A stretch of 8,056 bases of DNA from UBA11889 sp046582115 (GCA_046582115.1 JAYGFA010000082.1:1-8056); one strand, 5' to 3'. Shown: positions 1 through 4,992, counted from the first letter of the stretch. Made by a program: numbers and translations. The notes: generated by a model from the sequence alone, not told the origin.

Positions 1-158
1 AGATGCGAAGCGAAGGATTTCCAACCGAAGATCCCGATTCTCTGATTCAAGCAGAAGACATAGCCGACGCGGCGGTATTCCTGGCCACCCAGCCCGCGAC
101 GGCTCACACACTCGAACTGCGCGTTAGCCAGGGTCTTCGCACCAGGACGCGCTCCTGA
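1..158 (+). CDS. Short-chain dehydrogenase/reductase (SDR), C-terminal end only
   Basis: This is the last ~51 codons of a gene that enters from the left edge; the frame is set by base 3 and ends at TGA 156-158. The readable tail contains EDIADAAVFLATQPATAHTL followed by a short basic end. The pattern 'EDIA-A-FL-tQP---t-EL' is the usual C-terminal helix and last strand of classical SDR oxidoreductases, which use NAD(P)H to oxidise or reduce alcohols and ketones. The Rossmann fold, the Gly-rich cofactor loop and the YxxxK catalytic site lie outside the window, so cofactor and substrate cannot be judged. The ATG at base 3 is almost certainly internal. It converges on the minus-strand dioxygenase with a 59-bp gap. 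Family assignment is reasonably firm; function is open. Confidence 0.7.
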   Translation, partial: MRSEGFPTEDPDSLIQAEDIADAAVFLATQPATAHTLELRVSQGLRTRTRS

Positions 159-175
159 CCCTGAAGATCTTCCAT

Positions 176-194
176 GAACCGTGCGCACGGGTTC
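176..194. terminator. Hairpin between convergent genes, likely bidirectional terminator
   Basis: GAACCGTG (176-183) can pair with CACG-G-GTTC (186-194), with one bulged G and a very tight centre. It sits between the SDR stop (158) and the stop of the opposing dioxygenase (218). The T-tract is poor on both strands (TTCTT on plus), so intrinsic termination is plausible but not textbook. A separate perfect 10-bp palindrome, GAAGATCTTC, lies just upstream at 163-172. Confidence 0.45.
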
Positions 195-217
195 TTGGGT
201 GCGCCCTATCTAAGTAA

Positions 218-1285
218 TTAGCGTCGGTTGGAGGCGTATCCCAGCGGTTCACCCCATGTCGACGTAATCAACCCGGTTGCAGCCATGGCGCGCATTTCCT
301 GATTCAGTAATCGATTCTGTCTAGAACGTTCGTCTTCACTACGAAACGGGCCCGGAACGACAGCCTGCATAGGTCGGGTTGTATTGAATTCCAACCTGTT
401 GGTTTGTAGTGCTCTAAGTACGGCGAGTTCGACCAGCGAATGGGGTTCACCTACTGGACGATTGAATCGCATTGGGTCGTTCAACTCTAACGCTGAATTG
501 GCAATAAAACGTGGGCGGTCAGAAGGGTTCTCACTCACCCGATGGAGGATGTATGGGTGCACCAGGACCATGTCCCCGGCTTCCCCAGTTAGCTCTTCGA
601 AGTGAGCGCACTGTTCGATGAGATTTGGAATAACGTAGCCGCTGCCCTGGACACCGTCAGGATGTAGACCCTCGGGATGCTCGGCTAAGAGGCGAGCAAC
701 GGGGCCAATAGAATCGGTCGCAATGAATGTGCCGCCGCTTTCGGGAAGTATGTTCGAGTAGACGGGCCAAATAAGAAGGCCCTGTTCAGGCGAGTTCAAG
801 AAATGGCGGAAGTGCCAGCCATCTTTGTGCCAGTCTTGCTGTTGGGGATTCGGGCGATGCCAGCCGGTAGTCGTGCCGAGATTTCCTATGGCTGCGTCGC
901 TCCACGCCAAATCGACGTCAGCGTTTGGTAGCCGCCCGCGGCCACCAATGATATCTGCCTGGGCCTGGAACGCTCGAGGAGCTTGGGTTTCAAGTAGAAA
1001 ACGAGCATCGCTTCCCGTGGTGCGAACGTATCCGTGCATACCGTGTGGGCCGGCAAAAGATCTATTCCAACTGGTTGGGTCGTCTTTTGCTATTTTGTAA
1101 CGTGTCTTGAGATCCAACCACGCCTGCTTGCGAACACATTCTGCAATATCGATCGAAAACGCGGCCTTAACGACGACGTAACCTTTGTCAACGAAATGCT
1201 CCGCCTCGCAGCGGGAAAGTTCGTGGAATTTGGAGATCGACTCTTCAAATGTCGCGTCGAACGCGGTTTGATCAAATGCCGTGAT
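218..1285 (-). CDS. Phytanoyl-CoA dioxygenase (PhyH)-like Fe(II)/2-oxoglutarate oxygenase, non-canonical start
   Basis: Predicted non-haem iron oxygenase of the PhyH family, which hydroxylates a substrate using O2 and 2-oxoglutarate. Counting from the ATC at 1285 (355 codons), the iron triad is H153-x-D155 (in DWHKDG) and H248 (in GDMVLVHPYILH), followed by RPRF, whose Arg is a good candidate for binding the 2-oxoglutarate carboxylate. The first conventional start is TTG at 1117 (299 aa). However, the same open frame continues 56 codons upstream with typical PhyH N-terminal sequence, including CEAEHFVDKGYVVVKAAF (the 'F-e-GYvvv' strand) and AECVRKQAW, until a TAA at 1298-1300. That extension has no ATG, GTG, TTG or CTG. 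ATC at 1285 has AAGGGA eight bases upstream, so I take it as the ancestral start position. It has no signal peptide, so it is cytoplasmic. Substrate unknown. The gene is divergent from a second PhyH-like gene. Family is firm; the start is uncertain and the gene could be start-defective. Confidence 0.85.
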   Translation of the reverse strand: MTAFDQTAFDATFEESISKFHELSRCEAEHFVDKGYVVVKAAFSIDIAECVRKQAWLDLKTRYKIAKDDPTSWNRSFAGPHGMHGYVRTTGSDARFLLETQAPRAFQAQADIIGGRGRLPNADVDLAWSDAAIGNLGTTTGWHRPNPQQQDWHKDGWHFRHFLNSPEQGLLIWPVYSNILPESGGTFIATDSIGPVARLLAEHPEGLHPDGVQGSGYVIPNLIEQCAHFEELTGEAGDMVLVHPYILHRVSENPSDRPRFIANSALELNDPMRFNRPVGEPHSLVELAVLRALQTNRLEFNTTRPMQAVVPGPFRSEDERSRQNRLLNQEMRAMAATGLITSTWGEPLGYASNRR

Positions 1286-1299
1286 GGTGACGTTCCCTT
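1283..1299 (-). promoter_or_regulatory. Shine-Dalgarno sequence and ATC at the putative ancestral start
   Basis: On the minus strand AAGGGA (1299-1294) is followed by an 8-base spacer and ATC (1285-1283). Spacing and motif are right for a ribosome binding site, but the codon is ATC instead of ATG. This site decides the start of the minus-strand dioxygenase: translation from here would give a complete PhyH N-terminus, whereas the downstream TTG at 1117 removes it. Confidence 0.45.
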
Positions 1300-1318
1300 A
1301 TTATTAGCAGGTGTTGAC

Positions 1319-1347
1319 TTAACGTTTGTCCTCGGGCGACATATTAT
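1319..1347 (+). promoter_or_regulatory. Candidate sigma70-type promoter for the plus-strand dioxygenase
   Basis: TTAACG (1319-1324), a 17-base spacer, and TATTAT (1342-1347): four of six and five of six matches to the -35 and -10 consensus. A start near 1354 would give a leader of about 28 bases before the ATG at 1382. Based on sequence match only. Confidence 0.35.
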
Positions 1348-1368
1348 TTCATGCGAATACCGAACCAA
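1341..1368 (-). promoter_or_regulatory. Weak candidate promoter for the minus-strand dioxygenase
   Basis: On the minus strand TTGGTT (1368-1363), a 16-base spacer, and TAATAT (1346-1341). The match is weak (three and four of six). Its -10 occupies almost the same bases as the plus-strand -10, so the two divergent promoters, if real, would compete for polymerase. Confidence 0.2.
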
Positions 1369-1381
1369 CACACTGAATGAC

Positions 1382-2488
1382 ATGGGGCACCCTGACCATC
1401 TATCCGATGAAGAGAAACGTCAGCTCGTTCGTGACGGGTTCGTGATCCTGAAAAACGTTGTCCCCCGAGACATCAGGCTGCGCGCTAGGCGTATCATCGA
1501 CGAAAATCCCCAAGTGATCGTTCACGGCGATAACAATGCGATCAACGGTCTCTACAACGACTCGGTTCTCGCCGCGGTACTCGACGAAGCAATGGGGCCG
1601 CACACGCGGCCGATCAACGCTCAAGTTGCCGTGACGATGCCGCATTACGCGGATGCCGTGGTGCGAACACAAATCGACGTCAACAATGTCTACGCGCCTG
1701 CTGCCCATGTTGATGGCGGCTGGGCGGGCGTCTGCCCGGTGAAACGCAGTGAGATTCTTGCATCGGGACAGTCCCTGCACTCGTGGGGCTCTGACGGCGA
1801 CCCGCAGTCAATGGGCCCCGCAGGCCACGCGCCGCTTTGGCAGGACCGTGAACGTACTGTCGCGATCGGTAGCTACACGGCGCTTGTCGTTGTCTGTCTG
1901 AGCGATCAGATCCAGCCCGGCAAGGGTCAGTTCTCTGTTCGTCGGGGTGCGCACGAAGCGGTAGGAGCTTTTTTTCGTAAGCAGCGCGACCAAGGAGGTC
2001 CTCTTGGTGGCGGCGGTCCGCTCTGGCCACGATTGATCCCAGCCGATGGTGATCGCGCAATGGCCGGCATGATGCCCCGCGCCATGGTTGACGCGTATCC
2101 AGATACGGGTTTTGAGGACGTCGACTGGCCATGGCCGGAATTGACTCCGACACTCATGGCCGAAGGCGATGCTGTTATCGCACTGCACGCCTTACCGCAC
2201 ACGGCGACGCCAAATCTCAGTGAACACCCACGAATGAACGTCTTTTTTCGAATCCGCCGTCTGCGTCCCGAAAATCCGTATGAAGGTGACCCGCGTGTTG
2301 GTTGGGGAGTATCCGATCACCCGGACCGCGCGTTGAATGGTGATTTCCTTGAGTATCCTGCCAGTTACGACCCCTATCAGACGTCAGTCGATAAGATGTG
2401 TGATCACTGGAGCGAGTGGAGTGGAATGGAAGAAATCGTCTCGGCGAAAGACCAAGTTCCTACCCCCCCAATAGAGCAACGAAGGTAG
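1382..2488 (+). CDS. Phytanoyl-CoA dioxygenase (PhyH)-like Fe(II)/2-oxoglutarate oxygenase
   Basis: A 368-residue cytoplasmic oxygenase of the PhyH family, expected to hydroxylate an organic substrate with O2 and 2-oxoglutarate. The N-terminus LSDEEKRQLVRDGFVILKNV (residues 7-26) is the typical PhyH entry strand. The iron site is H109-V-D111 (AAHVDGGW) and H273 (GDAVIALHALPH), and HPRMNVFFR (282-290) supplies the likely 2-oxoglutarate-binding Arg. The family core is about 250-300 residues; the extra length lies in a loop around residues 115-160 and in a C-terminal tail rich in Trp, Asp and Pro. The open frame reaches back to 1034, but I chose ATG 1382 because the PhyH domain starts there and the upstream part is antisense to the neighbouring gene's coding N-terminus. 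No strong Shine-Dalgarno sequence is visible. It differs clearly from the divergent PhyH gene, so this is not a recent duplication. Substrate unknown. Confidence 0.87.
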   Translation: MGHPDHLSDEEKRQLVRDGFVILKNVVPRDIRLRARRIIDENPQVIVHGDNNAINGLYNDSVLAAVLDEAMGPHTRPINAQVAVTMPHYADAVVRTQIDVNNVYAPAAHVDGGWAGVCPVKRSEILASGQSLHSWGSDGDPQSMGPAGHAPLWQDRERTVAIGSYTALVVVCLSDQIQPGKGQFSVRRGAHEAVGAFFRKQRDQGGPLGGGGPLWPRLIPADGDRAMAGMMPRAMVDAYPDTGFEDVDWPWPELTPTLMAEGDAVIALHALPHTATPNLSEHPRMNVFFRIRRLRPENPYEGDPRVGWGVSDHPDRALNGDFLEYPASYDPYQTSVDKMCDHWSEWSGMEEIVSAKDQVPTPPIEQRR

Positions 2489-2505
2489 ACACCGCGGGCG
2501 TCTAC
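2485..2505 (+). terminator. Hairpin overlapping the dioxygenase stop codon
   Basis: GTAGAC (2485-2490) and GTCTAC (2500-2505) are perfect arms, with CC/GG pairs inside. The TAG stop lies in the left arm. No T-tract follows, so this is at best a weak terminator or an mRNA 3'-end stabiliser. Confidence 0.25.
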
Positions 2506-2605
2506 GGGTCAAAACGGGAGTTGCCGGGGACGGTTCCAAATGGCGCGCGCAGCACCACCGAACAGCACGAGTTGAAATGATCCGACAGCTTGTTATAAAT
2601 GAGAA

Positions 2606-2761
2606 ATGAAGAGATATCTCAAGTGGAGAATAAAGATAAGTATTAGGTTTTATCGTTGGGGTTATCCCGTAACAAAGATCATTAGATGGCGGATTAATTT
2701 GACCATTAGACTTCATAACGGTCTTTATCCGGAAGAAGAGCAGATACCTTTGCTCGACTAA
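2606..2761 (+). CDS. Small basic protein of 51 residues with an internally duplicated module
   Basis: ATG 2606 to TAA 2759-2761; I do not recognise the family. Residues 6-21 (KWRIKISIRFYRWGYP) and 27-42 (RWRINLTIRLHNGLYP) align without gaps: W, R, I, I, R, Y and P are in register and most other positions are conservative (K/R, I/L, S/T, F/L). The two copies are much less alike at codon level, as expected if the protein pattern is selected. Alternating basic and hydrophobic residues suggest beta-strands or an amphipathic membrane- or nucleic-acid-binding peptide; the tail (YPEEEQIPLLD) is acidic. The ribosome site is weak (GAGA about 3 bases before ATG). The stop overlaps a strong hairpin, which fits a real transcript end. 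It lies in an AT-rich stretch with AGA and ATA codons. It could also be a chance frame; the internal repeat is the main argument for reality. Confidence 0.42.
   Translation: MKRYLKWRIKISIRFYRWGYPVTKIIRWRINLTIRLHNGLYPEEEQIPLLD
2621..2731 (+). repeat. Two diverged 16-codon repeats inside the small ORF
   Basis: Copy 1 is 2621-2668 and copy 2 is 2684-2731, offset by 63 bases (21 codons). Similarity is clear in protein (7 identical residues of 16 and several conservative ones) and weaker in DNA. Confidence 0.45.
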
Positions 2762-2807
2762 TTGGGAGAAGTGGCGGGTTCGGTTATTCCCGCATAGCTC
2801 CCCCAAT
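2761..2807 (+). terminator. Two-part hairpin after the 51-residue ORF
   Basis: The outer stem pairs ATTGGG (2761-2766) with CCCAAT (2802-2807), continued by AG with CT across a small bulge. The inner stem pairs GCGGG (2774-2778) with CCCGC (2789-2793). It begins in the stop codon of the small ORF. No T-run follows (AGTCAACTT), so it is either a weak terminator or a structured 3' end. The near-perfect outer arms make it the best-formed hairpin in this region. Confidence 0.4.
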
Positions 2808-2856
2808 AGTCAACTTAGGAATGATCTTCAGCTGTGTGTTTTGCTAGTGTTAGACG

Positions 2857-3279
2857 GTGAAAAACGTTTTTGCGGTTGCAACTGCGACCTTGTTTCTATG
2901 TTCCTGTGGTCTTGCTAAAGCTATCGACTACTCCTTCTACGTTCCTGAGCATGGTGAATACGAAATTAACGGGAGATGTTTCGGGATTGAAGATCAACCT
3001 GGAGAACGATTATTAACTACTGATTGCGGTGGATACGTTAATGTCCTGGTGTCCACGATCACTCTGGGTTTGTTGCATTCTTCTGAAAGAACATCAGAAA
3101 CCTATAGGGACGGTACAAAGGAATATTTAAAGTCCAAATATGAGGGATGTGAAATTACGAGCTCACGCGACTTAGGCGGGCGGATATTTGAGTTCTTCTA
3201 TCGGTGCGAAAGCCGAAAAAAGCAGCTCCGGCCTTCTCTAAATGGCTCCACGTGCCCAACGAGACAAAACCGAGCATGA
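2857..3279 (+). CDS. Small exported protein, possible lipoprotein, Cys-containing
   Basis: 140 residues from GTG 2857; I do not recognise the family. The N-terminus (MKNVFAVATATLFLCSCG) is a clear export signal: Lys at position 2 followed by a hydrophobic stretch. LCSC (14-17) is close to a lipobox, which would give a lipid-anchored Cys17. Cleavage after AKA (20-22) by the ordinary signal peptidase is the alternative. The mature part has Cys at 41, 57, 98, 117 and 133, suggesting disulfides in the periplasm, and a mixed sequence with no motif I can name. The C-terminal ~20 residues are basic and low in hydrophobics, unlike the rest, so a late frameshift or a divergent tail is possible. No good Shine-Dalgarno sequence precedes the GTG. 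Composition is AT-richer than the flanking enzymes. No operon partner is evident. Confidence 0.62.
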   Translation: MKNVFAVATATLFLCSCGLAKAIDYSFYVPEHGEYEINGRCFGIEDQPGERLLTTDCGGYVNVLVSTITLGLLHSSERTSETYRDGTKEYLKSKYEGCEITSSRDLGGRIFEFFYRCESRKKQLRPSLNGSTCPTRQNRA

Positions 3280-3322
3280 TCGATCCCACTCGTCTTAGTA
3301 AGTGAACGAAATCCAAGAGCCG

Positions 3323-3350
3323 TGACAGGTTTCGTCGATAGGCGTAGGTT
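3323..3350 (+). repeat. Bipartite intergenic repeat, copy 1 (TGACAGGTT-N8-AGGCGTAGGTT)
   Basis: TGACAGGTT (3323-3331), eight variable bases, AGGCGTAGGTT (3340-3350). The same two blocks with the same spacing recur at 4926-4953. This copy lies 44 bases after the exported-protein gene and 81 bases before the 32-residue gene. Its left block can also pair with ACCTGTTCA at 3370-3378 (one bulge), enclosing the right block in a loop. Nature unknown. Confidence 0.6.
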
Positions 3351-3390
3351 TGGGGCGGTTAAAAGTCTTACCTGTTCAAGCAAGTTTCAA

Positions 3391-3417
3391 AAGGCGGTGT
3401 TCGAATTTCACCGTTTT
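3391..3417 (+). terminator. Hairpin with short T-tract just before a ribosome binding site
   Basis: CGGTG (3395-3399) and CACCG (3409-3413) enclose a 9-base loop and are followed by TTTT. The T's can also pair with AAGG on the left side. It could end the transcript of the exported-protein gene or act as a leader attenuator, since the GAGG of the next gene starts only three bases later. Confidence 0.35.
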
Positions 3418-3431
3418 ACTGAGGAAATCGC

Positions 3432-3530
3432 ATGAGTAAGGGAAAAAATAAGCAGCGTCGAGACACCAAAAGACCAGCACAACTGACTCTCAAGGAGAAA
3501 AGAAAGCAAAAGAAAGCGAAAAAAAAGTGA
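3432..3530 (+). CDS. Very small Lys/Arg-rich protein (32 residues)
   Basis: ATG 3432 to TGA 3528-3530. The ribosome site is excellent: GAGGAA at 3421-3426, with seven bases between GAGG and ATG. The product begins MSKGKNKQRRDTKRPAQLTL and ends in a run of Lys, Arg and Gln; about half of all residues are basic and there are almost no hydrophobic ones except near LTL. No signal peptide or membrane segment. This composition suggests a disordered, RNA- or ribosome-associated peptide, which is inference from charge only. Short 'MSKGK-KQRR' basic proteins of this kind occur in other bacteria as far as I recall, but I cannot name a function. The strong ribosome site and clean start and stop argue that it is translated. 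Confidence 0.68.
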   Translation: MSKGKNKQRRDTKRPAQLTLKEKRKQKKAKKK

Positions 3531-3778
3531 GGTAATTTTGACCACGTACGCTGGGTACTATTAGTACTCCTGAGCCGCGCTCCGCCTTGAACCAATCCAG
3601 GCGGCATGACTCGTTGGGGAAGAAACGGAGAGCTTCAGACGCGCTGGACCGCCGCGAACGCGGGACGACACGTGGAATTTCAAGCTACGCGGTTTGAATC
3701 AATCCCTATTGTCTGGACTCGAACGGCTTTGCCTAGCAGTACAATCCGCGAGCGAAACTGGCTTGTACGAGGAAACAA
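3531..3778. other. Non-coding interval with hairpins
   Basis: No convincing gene on either strand. It holds GGGTACT-ATT-AGTACTC (3553-3569), a tight hairpin 20 bases after the 32-residue gene, and CCGCCT/AGGCGG (3582-3587 and 3599-3604), a perfect 6-bp stem with an 11-base loop. Neither has a T-tract. The right end holds the leader of the DUF5671 gene. Confidence 0.5.
3739..3768 (+). promoter_or_regulatory. Inverted repeat and possible -10 in the DUF5671 gene leader
   Basis: GTACAA (3739-3744) and TTGTAC (3763-3768) form a perfect inverted repeat with an 18-base spacer. TACAAT (3740-3745) resembles a -10 box, but no matching -35 is visible. The right arm abuts the ribosome site (GAGGAA, 3769-3774). 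It could be an operator or a leader hairpin. Confidence 0.25.
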
Positions 3779-4417
3779 TTGGTAGACGTTAAGCTAGAGA
3801 CGTTTGTTGAAGCCGCGTTACTTGCGGGGGTAAACAAAGCTGAAGTGGAACAGGCTCTGGTCGAAGCAGGGTGGTCGAAGGAGCAGATCGCTGATGGACT
3901 AAGATCGTTTGCCGACGTCGACTTTGTAGTCCCCGTACCAACTCCAAAACCACAACTGTTGGCCCGCGACGCATTTCTCTACCTCGTTATGTTTGGCACG
4001 TTATACGTGAGTGGATTTCACTTAGGAGCTCTGCTATTCCAGTTTATCAACCTGGCATTCCCCGATCGGCTTGGACAAGAGGAAATGGCCACGCTGGATT
4101 TCATGCGCGTGGCAACCGCTGCGCTCATCGTCGCTTACCCAATGTTTATTTCAGTTAGTTACTACACTAATCGGGGTCTCGTCTTAGACCCTGCACGACG
4201 GACATCGGCAGTACGACGGTGGCTGACGTATCTCACCTTGTTCATCGCTGCCTGTGTGATCACTGGAGACTTTGTAACGGTGGTATATACGTTATTGTCG
4301 GGAGGTCTTTCGATCCGGTTCCTGTTAAAAACATTGGTGGTCGGACTCATCGCGGGCGCGATCTTTGGGTACTACCTGTGGGCCATTAGGACCGACGACA
4401 AGGCGCTCGCTCGATGA
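3779..4417 (+). CDS. DUF5671 domain integral membrane protein
   Basis: 212 residues from TTG 3779; the start is set by GAGGAA six bases upstream. Residues 1-50 form a soluble helical domain, with VEAGWSKEQIADGLRSFADV resembling the short N-terminal module often found before this family. A Pro-rich linker (52-58) leads into ARDAFLYLVMFGTLYVSGF, GALLFQFINLAFPD and further helices. Membrane segments fall at about 65-92, 111-129, 148-172 and 182-203. The 'ARDAFLYL-MF--LY' and 'LLF--IN--FPD' signatures match DUF5671 as I know it. The family has no established biochemical role. The gene overlaps the next one by four bases (ATGA), so the two are probably translated together and may act together at the inner membrane. 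Confidence 0.8.
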   Translation: MVDVKLETFVEAALLAGVNKAEVEQALVEAGWSKEQIADGLRSFADVDFVVPVPTPKPQLLARDAFLYLVMFGTLYVSGFHLGALLFQFINLAFPDRLGQEEMATLDFMRVATAALIVAYPMFISVSYYTNRGLVLDPARRTSAVRRWLTYLTLFIAACVITGDFVTVVYTLLSGGLSIRFLLKTLVVGLIAGAIFGYYLWAIRTDDKALAR

Positions 4418-4824
4418 ACGTTAACGGTGTCGCGTTTTGGATGACTTCTTGCGCAGTTGTTGCAGTGCTGATCACCGCCTTCGTGATCTCCGGTTCACCC
4501 AGCGAGCAACGCTTGATGCGTCTCGACGACCGTCGCGTGGCGAACCTAGTCCAACTCACTAGGGCTTTTGACGATTACTGGAAGGAGCGAGACGAACTGC
4601 CGGTAAAGATGGGTGAACTGTTGGACGGTCGCCGACTTTCCCGCATGCCTTCTGATCCTGAGACCGGTTTGGCCTATGAGTACGAGCAGTTAGATCAGAT
4701 CAGTTATCAACTTTGCGCCACCTTCGACCGTCCATCCGTATCGCAGCTAATTGAGGACTTTTGGATTCACGGGGCTGGACGCCGTTGCTTTTCGTTCACG
4801 CAGTCGGACGTCGAAAAGGACTGA
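4414..4824 (+). CDS. Single-span, pseudopilin-like periplasmic protein
   Basis: 136 residues from ATG 4414, which overlaps the preceding TGA. Residues 7-26 form one membrane helix; the rest should face the periplasm. A helix rich in charge follows (LMRLDDRRVANLVQLTRAFD, 34-53), then a LP-x-x-x-x-x-L element, DPETGLAYEY (81-90) and YQLCATF (98-104). The 'helix, LP, DP-tG-pY-Y' order is reminiscent of minor pseudopilins of type II secretion. There is no prepilin peptidase site (Gly-Phe-Thr-Leu-x-Glu) before the helix, so it should stay membrane-anchored, not be assembled into a fibre. Cys101 and Cys125 could form a disulfide. Translational coupling with the DUF5671 gene suggests a two-protein membrane unit. 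Family resemblance is moderate; function unknown. Confidence 0.72.
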   Translation: MNVNGVAFWMTSCAVVAVLITAFVISGSPSEQRLMRLDDRRVANLVQLTRAFDDYWKERDELPVKMGELLDGRRLSRMPSDPETGLAYEYEQLDQISYQLCATFDRPSVSQLIEDFWIHGAGRRCFSFTQSDVEKD

Positions 4825-4849
4825 ACTCTCCTTGCTTTGCGACGAAGCG

Positions 4850-4874
4850 CGCATGGGCTGTTACCGTACATGCG
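4850..4874 (+). terminator. Hairpin after the DUF5671 operon
   Basis: CGCATG (4850-4855) and CATGCG (4869-4874) are perfect arms with a 13-base loop, 25 bases after the stop at 4824. No T-run follows (GTCAAG), so this is a weak or Rho-assisted end at best. Confidence 0.25.
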
Positions 4875-4896
4875 GTCAAGTCTCGAATTTGCTTGT

Positions 4897-4979
4897 CTCA
4901 GGTAATGCGCCAACCCAACGATGCATGACAGGTTCGGGGGAGAGGCGTAGGTTCTCAGGTCTCGGGGCACTCAGGTAAT
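4897..4979 (+). repeat. Three CTCAGGT direct repeats upstream of the VOC gene
   Basis: CTCAGGTAAT at 4897-4906 and 4970-4979, and CTCAGGT (continuing CTC) at 4954-4960. The last copy ends two bases before the GGAGG ribosome site of the VOC gene. This could be a protein-binding array in a leader; no regulator is identifiable. Confidence 0.35.
4926..4953 (+). repeat. Bipartite intergenic repeat, copy 2 (TGACAGGTT-N8-AGGCGTAGGTT)
   Basis: TGACAGGTT (4926-4934), eight variable bases, AGGCGTAGGTT (4943-4953). It is identical in both blocks and in spacing to the copy at 3323-3350; only three of the eight spacer bases agree. It lies 39 bases before the VOC gene start, inside the CTCAGGT repeat region. 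GAGA (4941-4944) and TCTC (4953-4956) can form a small hairpin around the right block, unlike copy 1. Confidence 0.6.
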
Positions 4980-4992
4980 CGGAGGTTGATTC

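Noticed and set aside
1314..1347. TTGACT at 1314 as the -35 box for the -10 at 1342
   Set aside because: The spacer would be 22 bases, too long; TTAACG at 1319 gives 17.
1034..1381. Upstream extension of the plus-strand dioxygenase reading frame
   Set aside because: It is antisense to the coding N-terminus of the minus-strand PhyH gene, shows no family similarity, and the PhyH domain of the plus-strand gene begins at 1382.
1090..1383. Minus-strand frame beginning with ATG at 1383, as a frameshifted start for the minus-strand dioxygenase
   Set aside because: Its translation (Ser/Arg-rich) has no PhyH character; the true N-terminal similarity runs in the other frame without interruption up to 1285.
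2384..2806. 140-codon minus-strand frame over the gap after the second dioxygenase
   Set aside because: It overlaps the dioxygenase 3' end, has an uneven Cys/Arg-rich composition and no ribosome site; the plus-strand 51-codon frame explains the area better.
3395..3413. tRNA T-arm-like sequence (GTTCGAAT)
   Set aside because: Pairing with the 7-base loop of a T-arm fails; only a 9-base loop gives a stem, and no acceptor, D or anticodon arms are found around it.
3416..3607. 63-codon minus-strand frame
   Set aside because: It is antisense to the 32-residue basic gene (Lys codons read as Phe and Leu), which has the real ribosome site.
4926..4979. Glycine-riboswitch-like elements (GAGA, CTCAGGTAA) before the VOC gene
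   Set aside because: The conserved core of the glycine aptamer is missing and the downstream gene has no link to glycine; only short fragments match.
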